NCBI GenBank assembly: GCA_036429605.1
Contig: CM071589.1
Span: forward strand, 6,572,001 to 6,636,000
Origin: Cladobotryum mycophilum
Taxonomy: Eukaryota; Ascomycota; Sordariomycetes; Hypocreales; Hypocreaceae
Direction of reading: 5' to 3'
Length of the DNA stretch: 64,000 bases
Each line of letters starts with the position of its first letter. Position 1 is the stretch's first letter. The position numbers were made by a program, and so were the translations under genes. Under the pieces are notes generated by a model. That model was not told the DNA's origin, did not search any database, and was given only the letters and a program-made list of their open reading frames with translations. Below, piece after piece: positions 56,766 through 64,000 of this stretch.

Positions 56766-57877
56766 GGGAGATGCGTCTTATGATAGGGTCAAAGTGGATT
56801 CATTTGAAGAGAGAAATAAGGGAGCACGACATGAGGATCGATAAAAACAAAATGGATGCTAGTCCATTAAATAAAACACAGGCGAGTGAGTGAATGAGAG
56901 GGAGGGAGGGAACTGGGGGGGGGGAGGTGAGAAAACACGCGACACATATACAGAGGCAAACTTACTTGCTTGGCCAAACCTTCGTAAAAGAAGGCGGTGT
57001 TTCAGATTCACCAAGACGAATTGATTAGGTAAAGATCTCTGGCGCCGCTCAAGGGCCTAGCTGAAGAGATGAATCCGTGCGTGCCATTGGCGAAACGTGG
57101 CGGACCGGATGACTGGCTGCTTATTACTAGGCCGTGGTGCTTGACTCGAGGTGGGTGGCCAAGGAAAAAAGTCAATCATATTAGACCTGAGATCCAGACC
57201 CAAGAAACGATAAATGCCAGAGAACCTGCCTGAGAGAATGGCTTTTGTCCACCAAGCTCAAGACCAAGCAAAGTGGCAGAGTGACAAACTGGCTTGCGCC
57301 CTGAGCTTTGAGCACCCGAAAAAGTAAGTGGTTGGAGAGAAAGCCACTTTGGTTAACTGGTTCATGATACTTGCTTGTAGGTATCCTGACATACAAGTAA
57401 GACTACCCCGTACTCTGTACGCGACCAAGGCATGGATCATACCAAGTACCCTGTTAACCGAGAACAGTCGCTGGCACCGCCACTCCAAAAAGTAACGAGT
57501 TGTTTTGAGTAATCTCGGCAGGCATGAAATCAACATAAACACAGAAAAGCAAAGCCTTGTTCAACATAATTGTACAATAATTATATACCACGGCCGATAT
57601 TCTACATAATAACCTTGAAGAGCCAGGTAACACTCCGTGGGAACAAGACGTGCAAACAACCCTAGTACGCCCCTAAATGTCCAATCCGATTTCATGTCAC
57701 CGTCCAGCGCCGTATGGCCATTTGGGAAAATCATAATGCCTTTTATTTATTCATTCATTTTCTTCGTACCCCTTTTGTTGTACACAAGCGTCATCTCCAC
57801 ATATTCATGCTTCAACCTGAAAATGAAGAAATGACAGCCATATAAATGAGAAAGCAACCTCTAGAACACGGGTAAAA
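56766..57877. other. Intergenic, no gene seen
   Basis: Promoter of the seven-helix protein and 3' flank of SEC61. Short open frames only. Confidence 0.5.
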
Positions 57878-59510
57878 TTAACCCATGATCATTCCCTTCA
57901 TGCCAGCCAGATCACCCTCCTTGGCGGCAATCTCGAAGTAGCCGTAGATGATGCTATTGGCAAGTTAGAATAAGTTCTTCCATTTCACAAAATAGGTAGA
58001 GTAAACTTACGTGACAGCGAGAAGAGTACCAGTACCAGAACCGAGAGCACCCATGAGGTCGCTCAGAACAGAGAGGGCACCGATGCAAGCACCACCGAAG
58101 GCGGCAGCAGTGGGAATAATGCGCTTGAGCTCCTTGTACATGCTCTGGTCACGGTGACCAGCCATGACGAGACCTTGATCCTTGAGCTGCTTGGCAACGT
58201 CACGAGGGCTGGAGCCGGAAACCTCAATCCAGGTCTTGGAGAAGAGGGCGCAAGCACCGAGCATGTAGACAATGTAGACGGTGGTGTGGATGGGGTCGAT
58301 GAGAGCATCCTTGAAGTTCAGGGGAGGAGACATGTAGTAAACGAGACCGGAAACGGCGTGGAGCTGAGAGCTGCCATCCTTGGTCTCCCAGACACCGCAG
58401 AGGCGAACCAAAAGGTTCTCGGAGAAGCGAGAGTAGAGCATCTGGCTGATAAGGAAGACGTTGGAGGAGAGAGCAGACTGCAGCATGATGGGCATGTTGG
58501 AGGTGTAGAAGAGGCGGACGGGGTAAGAGCCGCGGGCACCACGCTGGCGGTTGGACTTGACGGGGATCTCGACACGGAAGCCCTGGAGGTAGATGATGGC
58601 AACGAAGACGAGGATAGTAGCCAGCAAGTTCATGATGTTGGGGAGGTTCTGGCGGTAGAAGGCCTCCTGGAGAGCACGCTGCTTGTTGGGCCAGGTCATG
58701 AGGAGGTGGAAGAGAGCAATGACGGCACCCTCAAACTCGGGACCACGGCCAGTGTTGATAGTGGTGGGGGAGAAAGCCTTCCACATGATGGACTCGCAGA
58801 TGTTGGTGGCAATGAACAGGGAGATGCCGCTTCCAAGACCGTATCCCTTCTGCAAGAGCTCGTCAAGCAGAATAACAATCATGCCAGCGACGACCAACTG
58901 GAGGATAAGCAGGAAGACGATGCCGGCACCGAGGTCGGAGGGGCTACCGTAGAGACCAGTGAAGACGTAGACAGTGGCGGTACCAGCAGACAGGATAAAG
59001 GCAAAGAGCTTCTGGGCAGTCTGGTAAAGCTCGCGGTCCGACTTGAGATCGAGGTTGACGTCGATGAGGTGGGTACCAGCGAGGAGCTGGAAGACCATGC
59101 CAGAGGAGATGATGGGGGTGATACCCAACTCCATAAGCGTACCACGATTACTGGCCATGACCATTCGCAACCAGTATAGAGGGTCTGAGTTATCGGACGA
59201 GACGATACCGTACAGAGGCATCTGGCTCATGACCAAGAAGATGAGCAGCGTAAGAGCCGTCCACATCATCTTCTGGTTGAAGGGGATCTTGGTTTCCGGT
59301 TGCTGAACCTCGGGGAGGAACGGCACGAACGGCTTGACCAGGTCGAGAAATCGAACTGTAATCGCATTGCGCACGTTAGAAACAGGTCGTCAAAGGTCAA
59401 TTGGGCGCTCCTGAAAGCCTCATCGACTTCTCTTACGTGCGCGCGCGCAACAAGAAAAGAGCTTGGTGAACTCGGCATGTCTGGGGCTGCAACAACTTAC
59501 GGGAACTCAT
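57878..59510 (-). CDS. SEC61: Sec61 translocon alpha subunit, three exons
   Basis: Exons: 59510-59501 (only ten bases), 59355-58011, 57953-57878; 1431 nt, 476 residues. The ten-base exon joins to give MSSLRFLDLVKP, the conserved start of fungal Sec61. The last exon adds IIYGYFEIAAKEGDLAGM and a terminal glycine. Recognisable features are the plug/TM2 region GITPIISSGMVFQLLAG, the ten-helix SecY fold and the basic ribosome-facing loop VEIPVKSNRQRGARGSYPV. This is the pore of the ER protein-conducting channel, acting with Sec61 beta and gamma in co- and post-translational import. Codon use is strongly C/G-ending (GTC, CTC, AAG), as expected for a highly expressed gene. Introns are 145 and 57 bp. 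It is divergent from MOD5. Confidence 0.96.
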
Positions 59511-60115
59511 GACGGCGGTTGGGGAGGAAGACAAGGAAAGAAAATTAATTCATTCAATGAATGAAGGGGGAGAAGAAGAAGTCGAGCTTTAACGAGCTCG
59601 TGAATTAAGTAGAAGGAAATCGATGGGCGGCGAAGGATGATGAGGAGAGCTGAAGAGAAGGTTGCGATCTGGCTTCAAAGCCCCAAAAATGTAGATGTGT
59701 CCTGTCTCTATGCCAAAATTAATTTGGGTGGGCCGTGCACGTGACCTCGTCGAAAGTGAAAGCGTGGCCTTCTTTTTCAGCGGGAGGCAGCTTGGCTTGA
59801 CTAGATTTGGACCTGGACCCCCATCCAATCCATGCACTCACCCACCTCAACCCTTGAGTGAGACGCCGCACCAACCAAGTCAAGCCACGGGGAGCCAGAA
59901 TTCTGGATCAATCCAAGGCTGTGGAAGTGGGGAGAAGCAGTGTTTCATATTTTTATTTTTATTTTTTATTTGATTTTTCTCGCAGGCAGCGCATCGTGGC
60001 GTGATTAGACGGCCCTGTCGCATCGCATCGCATCATATCGCAACGCATAGAAAGAACAGATTGCTGCATGACTCAAACTTGATGACCATGTCATGCTGAC
60101 TTGCTTTGCATCCAT
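59511..60115. promoter_or_regulatory. Bidirectional promoter between SEC61 and MOD5
   Basis: About 600 bp separates the two divergent start codons. CGCATCGCATCGCATC repeats lie near 60018-60040. Two short upstream reading frames (60068-60082 and 60082-60099) precede the MOD5 start and might reduce its translation, if they are transcribed. Confidence 0.5.
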
Positions 60116-61620
60116 ATGCTGGGACGCATGGGACTGGGACTGGCTTTGATTTTACGGCGTATTGTTGCTACCATGACTGCCCCCAAAGTACCCGTTGAAC
60201 CATTGCTGGTTGTCTTGGGCTCAACAGGCACGGGCAAATCCGAGGTTAACAGCCCTTACCCATGCCACACTCGTGTATCTAGTATACTGTGTTTCTAACA
60301 GCTATATAGTTGGCCATTGAGCTTGCCAAGCGGTTCAATGGCGAGATTATAAACGCTGATGCAATGCAATTATATAATGGCTTACCCATTATAACGAATA
60401 AAGTCACGGCCGAAGAGCAGTGTGGCATTCCACATCATCTCCTCGGCCATATCCCCCTCGACGATGTTCCATGGGATGTAGACGAATACAAGTCGGAAGC
60501 GACTAAAGTTATTCGTGAAATTCGAAGTCGAGGGAACCTACCTATTCTCGTTGGCGGGACTCAATATTATGTTGATCCGCTACTGTTTAGAGATGTTGTA
60601 CTGGATGATGTACAGACAGGCTCTTCATCATCATTTCCAGTTCTGGAAGAACCGACAGAAGTACTGCTGGAAGAGTTGAAAAAGGTTGACCCAGTCATGG
60701 CCGCACGATGGCATCCAAACGATAGGCGCAAGATTCGCCGGTCCCTCGAGATTTATCTCCATACCGGGCGACCTGCATCCGAGCTGTATGCAGAGCAAGC
60801 GGCACGCAAAGCTGCAGCTGCGAAACAATCGGCAGGCGACGAGCCTTGGCAGAAATTGCTTTTTTGGGTCTATTCCGAACGTGAGGTCCTATGCGAGCGG
60901 CTTGATACCCGAGTGGACAAAATGCTGCACGCCGGGCTCTTGGATGAGGTTCAAGAACTCCTCGACTTTAAGCGTGAGAGGGCTGCGGCTGGCCACATTG
61001 TAGATATGACCAAAGGCATTTGGCAATCTATTGGCTATAAGCAGTTTGAACCCTACATGATTGCTGGGGAGGAAGGGAAAGAAGCTTCCGAGGTCGAAAA
61101 GCTCAAAGCTACTGCTCTTGAGGATATGAAGGCTGCAACACGCCGCTATGCTAATTACCAAACAAAGTGGATTAGACTCAAGCAGATCCCACGCCTTAAA
61201 GAGCAAGGCTCTAATGCGTTTGACAATCTATATCTCGTTGATAGTACTGACGTTTCTCAATTCAAAGTCAACGTGGTAGAGCCTGCAGCAGAGGTGACTG
61301 CCAAGTTTCTTCGTGGCGAGGCCAGACAAGCTCCCGTTGAGATATCGGACCTGGCCCGGGAGATTCTTACTAGAGTTGGCGAACCACCACAAAAAGAGAC
61401 GCCGTGTAAGAAAATGTGCGACATATGCAACACAGTTTGTGTGACCGAGGAAGGATGGCAAAGGCATATCAAGAGTGTGGGACACCGAAGGGTCATGAAG
61501 AAAAAGAAGAGACTGGCCTTGGTGCCGGTAGATGATTCTGCAGATGGTGCAACGTTGTCTAAGCCATCAGATGGTGAATCAACCTCGGAACCTGAGCTGG
61601 CTTCTATATTTACAACATGA
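60116..61620 (+). CDS. MOD5: tRNA dimethylallyltransferase (isopentenyltransferase), two exons
   Basis: Exons 60116-60244 and 60310-61620, with a 65-bp intron after the glutamate of the P-loop region; 479 residues. The P-loop is GSTGTGKSE (residues 35-43), then LAIELAKRFNGEIINADAMQ and IPHHLLGHIPLDDVPWDV. These are hallmarks of the IPP transferase family, which adds an isopentenyl group to A37 of tRNAs reading UNN codons. The C-terminus has a single C2H2 zinc finger (MCDICNTVCV, then GWQRHIKSVGH) near residues 412-435, as in eukaryotic Mod5 proteins, followed by a basic KKKKR. In-frame ATGs at codons 1, 5 and 20 allow two forms. The first 19 residues (MLGRMGLGLALILRRIVAT) are basic and amphipathic, like a mitochondrial presequence; starting at codon 20 would give a cytosolic or nuclear form. 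Confidence 0.93.
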
Positions 61621-62372
61621 ACAGTCATTTTGGCCAGTCTAGAATTCTTGAATTAGTGTTGTTGTGGCGCCAGCGAGTGGGAACAGGTCAAAACGCTTCC
61701 AAGCAAGGTAGACGAAGCGGCAAACAACCCCGCTTGTGCTGTAATGGTGAAAGATATCCATATGGCCTCCCAACATCAAGGCTGTACTCACTGATATCGC
61801 TACACTGATAATGACTTGCTCGAGGCTAATCATCGACCAGTCTCGTTATTTCAGGTTTGTGAGAGTTTACTGTGATTGTTTCTTTAGTCAACCCTTGAGA
61901 CCAATAGTACCAACCTCTTTACCCTGACAAGAGGGGCGATGACCTGAGAGTTTGTTACATCTGCCTTTCACATTCAACCTTGCTGGGTATAAATATGTCT
62001 GAAAACCCCAAGGGGGCCCTCAAGTCGACGTTGCCAACCATTCTATCAATCTATTGTTTTTAACTCCTATAAAGAACTTGTCGGCAAAGTAAAACTATCC
62101 TGCTTAATTTATACTCAAGGTAAGCTTTCTTCTTTTTCTTTTTCTTCTTCTTCTTCTTCTTCTTCTTCTTCTTCTTCTTCTTTTAATTGCTCTAGATTTC
62201 GTCTTTCTTGGGTAGTTATACTGATCTTGGTTGGACAGATGCCTTCAGCACCTGGACATGGACCATTTAGAGCCAGAGACCTCAGTTTCCTCTTCCTCTC
62301 CATACACTTTGCCTTCAATGGCACCTTGATCTCGGACACGCCCCATTTCCCCCTCTCACCGCACAAGTCACC
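61621..62372. other. Intergenic with (TTC)n tract
   Basis: 3' flank of MOD5. A GTAAGC donor-like site at 62120 followed by a TTC repeat (62142-62182) and a TTGGACAG acceptor-like site near 62238 could be a leader intron of the small ORF at 62373. Confidence 0.4.
62142..62182. repeat. (TTC)n microsatellite
   Basis: Thirteen or so TTC units. The opposite strand would encode polyglutamate, but this is a simple repeat. Confidence 0.9.
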
Positions 62373-62546
62373 ATGCAGTACGATTCCCCCGATCAATTCG
62401 CCAGCGGAATATTCAGTGGCTATATTCAGGGCGGGAACCTGACCATCCAAACGGACAAGGACGTCAAGATTCTGGGCAGGATCCAGGAGCCCGTGTCTGA
62501 CGTGACAGGACTTATTGGTCGTCTTAACTGGATAGAGACTAATTAG
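62373..62546 (+). CDS. Candidate 57-residue protein, unknown
   Basis: A short frame from an ATG in good context (GTCACCATGC) to TAG. The product begins MQYDSPDQFASGIFSGYIQG, is soluble and balanced in composition, has alternating hydrophobic residues (NLTIQTDKDVKILGRI) that suggest beta strands, and ends GLIGRLNWIETN. A plausible leader intron lies upstream. I recognise no family. The overlapping frame from an ATG at 62239 is more repetitive in composition and less likely. Coding status is unproven. Confidence 0.35.
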   Translation: MQYDSPDQFASGIFSGYIQGGNLTIQTDKDVKILGRIQEPVSDVTGLIGRLNWIETN

Positions 62547-62656
62547 GCCAAAGAGCCCTCTTAAAAGTACGAAACGTGAACTGGATGGGCAAAATAATAA
62601 TAGCTTTTGGCATTAACACTCATGCAAATCAGACGCGTGTTAGTTGTTTTGTTCGA

Positions 62657-62740
62657 GGGGCCCCGTTATGCCTCGAGTTTGAGCTACAGCTTGGCTTTCC
62701 TGCGACTGCCATTGGCCTTCACGACTTATTGGATGGGCAT
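62657..62740 (+). repeat. Diverged direct repeat, copy 1
   Basis: Resembles 63378-63460: both run GGGG...TATGCCT.GAGTT.GAGC...CAGC, then a TGACTGYCAT-like core, a TTCAC block and TTGGATGGG. By eye they agree at roughly two-thirds of positions, with small gaps. Confidence 0.45.
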
Positions 62741-63377
62741 AAAGGTTGTTGAGTTGACATTTGGATAGTTCAAATTAAACACCAAGCTCGTGTCCCCCTC
62801 TCTACTTCTACCTTTTTGCAATTACCCATCAACAACAGTGTAGATGCCAATCTTGCTCGCCCTTGACAGGGGATTACATCTAGAGATTGGGCACCGATTT
62901 ACCCATGTTTCTATACTATTTGCTATCCCCCCTTCTGACTTATGTGGATAAACTTTTAACCGGGAGTATAGAGTCCGCAGCAGGAAGAAGAACTTATACC
63001 GTGCATGTGCCGTCAGGATTTGCGGTGCAAAGATGTTCTTTTCCCCCCTCCTCCTTCCACCCCTCTTTTCATTCAAACACTTACGGCGCAAGTATACTCT
63101 CCCATTGAATGTGAGTGGTGGAATGTTCCTTTGGCAAAGGCGGATGGATGAACAAGGCAAAACAACCCCGCTCTGCTCACCTGCACCAGAAACATCCCGG
63201 TGAGTTGGCCGCCCAAAAACGCCCCTTCGAGTTAACCTCATACGGATTTCCTTTACCCCGGAGTTACAGCCTTCCAGTCTGGCGCCTAGGTACGAAATTT
63301 GAATGGACAATAACCCTGGCATCATCTCCATTATTGTTCAGCCATTATGCAAGCCAAAATGCATGTTGGTGGTTGCC

Positions 63378-63460
63378 TTGGGGGCTATGCCTTGAGTTGA
63401 GCCGCAGCCTGACCATTCAGTGACTGTCATCCGCTTTCACGCATATGTTGGATGGGGGTG
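63378..63460 (+). repeat. Diverged direct repeat, copy 2
   Basis: Partner of 62657-62740. It may be a remnant of an old insertion or a local duplication. Confidence 0.45.
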
Positions 63461-63732
63461 CAGCGGCCCTCGAGTTGGCCGCCCAGGCAAGCGTATCAAT
63501 TGTCATGGCCTTACTGGGGCAGACGAAGTCAGCGAATGAAAACTATTGTTGTGTTTTTGTGGTCTGCATCAATTCTAATAGTATTAACCATAGAATGAAT
63601 TCTTAATCCCCGCTTCCATTTTGACTATAAGTTCCATAGATATACAAGTGTTCGCCCACCCCCTCCTGTTGTTTCCTTCATCTTTCTACTACACAACCAC
63701 CCCCCCCCTTTAAGACTTTTGCTTTATTCATT

Positions 63733-64000
63733 ATGACTTTGGTACCTTGGGAGCCCGAGAAATCTGCTGGCACAAAAGTCCAGACAGAGCCAACGGATGT
63801 TCCCGACTTTGACCCCAATGATCTCCTCAGCGTCCGATTTGATGACAATGCACTTGAGGACATGAATGACGATCCAATTCGAAGTCACAAGAAAAGGAAG
63901 AGTAAACGAAATACGACCAAAGTGGCCCAATGGTCATCATGGAGCCACAAGAAGATCGTTAAGCTCGTCCAGGCGGCTAATGGTGCAGCGTCAGAGGGGG
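63733..64000 (+). CDS. 5' part of an unknown acidic/basic protein, runs off the window
   Basis: An ATG at 63733 after a pyrimidine-rich leader opens a frame that stays open for 89 codons to the window edge. The product begins MTLVPWEPEKSAGTKVQTEP, continues with an acidic stretch DVPDFDPNDLLSVRFDDN, then a basic patch SHKKRKSKRN that could be a nuclear localisation signal. A helix-like segment WSHKKIVKLVQAANGAASEG follows. I do not recognise the family. The 3' end lies outside the window. Confidence 0.5.
   Translation, partial: MTLVPWEPEKSAGTKVQTEPTDVPDFDPNDLLSVRFDDNALEDMNDDPIRSHKKRKSKRNTTKVAQWSSWSHKKIVKLVQAANGAASEG

Larger units (their letters stand above)
62547..63732. other. Intergenic with a diverged duplicated segment
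   Basis: No supported gene. It contains two related segments, listed separately, and further short similarities around CGAGTTGGCCGCCC motifs near 63200 and 63471. Confidence 0.4.

Noticed and set aside
58154..59179. 341-codon open frame antisense to SEC61
   Set aside because: It mirrors the strongly biased codon use of SEC61 on the other strand, which leaves the antisense frame open. It has no motifs of its own.
62115..62450. Minus-strand ORF with a polyglutamate tail
   Set aside because: The glutamate run is only the reverse strand of a TTC microsatellite, and the rest overlaps the candidate leader intron.
1..64000. tRNA genes or CRISPR arrays
   Set aside because: No cloverleaf-like segment with a GGTTCGA arm outside coding sequence was found by eye, and no spaced identical repeats. 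CRISPR would not be expected in a fungus.

Overview
This is nuclear DNA of a filamentous ascomycete (Pezizomycotina), most likely a Sordariomycete and perhaps Hypocreales. The evidence is short introns of about 50-150 bp, often with CTAAC-like branch sites and GTAAGT/GTATGT donors. The families also fit: HeLo/pseudokinase protein, Zn(II)2Cys6 regulator, DUF7703-like seven-helix protein, Fot1-type transposon and ABCC transporter. The order-level placement is inference. I found no tRNA, rRNA or CRISPR array.

Layout. Positions 1.7-17 kb look accessory. They hold a HeLo-type protein with a degenerate kinase-like tail (1693-3843), a small kinase-like protein with no visible start codon (to 5596), and a secreted FAD-dependent oxidase (8119-9500) flanked by two small paralogous Cys-rich proteins (6756-7084 and 9831-10064). 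A one-helix proline-rich protein, a 1.85-kb Fot1/pogo element with perfect 45-bp inverted repeats (12862-14716) and a zinc alcohol dehydrogenase (14896-16576) follow. A Zn2Cys6 regulator (17175-19692) lies convergent with the dehydrogenase. A gene-poor stretch leads to a quinone-oxidoreductase-like gene (24115-25293).

Positions 25.8-61.6 kb are mostly conserved cell-biology genes: a P4-ATPase flippase of Dnf3 type, a homeobox transcription factor with a 7.4-kb gene-free upstream region, a p34/Irc6-type adaptin-binding protein, an unknown fungal membrane protein, a full-length ABCC transporter, a seven-helix membrane protein, SEC61 alpha, and the tRNA isopentenyltransferase MOD5 divergent from SEC61. 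The right end has a candidate 57-residue ORF, a diverged short repeat, and the start of an unknown gene that runs off the window.

A cross-cutting observation: seven apparent frameshifts in five genes (8459-8464, 14116-14120, 24204-24228, 24591-24595, 25155-25159, 32596-32600, 45494-45498) all lie in C or G runs, or a C-rich tract. Each is repaired by one extra base, and the corrected lengths are exact multiples of three. This looks like homopolymer undercalling in the assembly rather than real pseudogenisation, so these five genes are annotated as CDS. Spliced gene models were worked out by reading frame and splice sites; none is supported by transcripts here.
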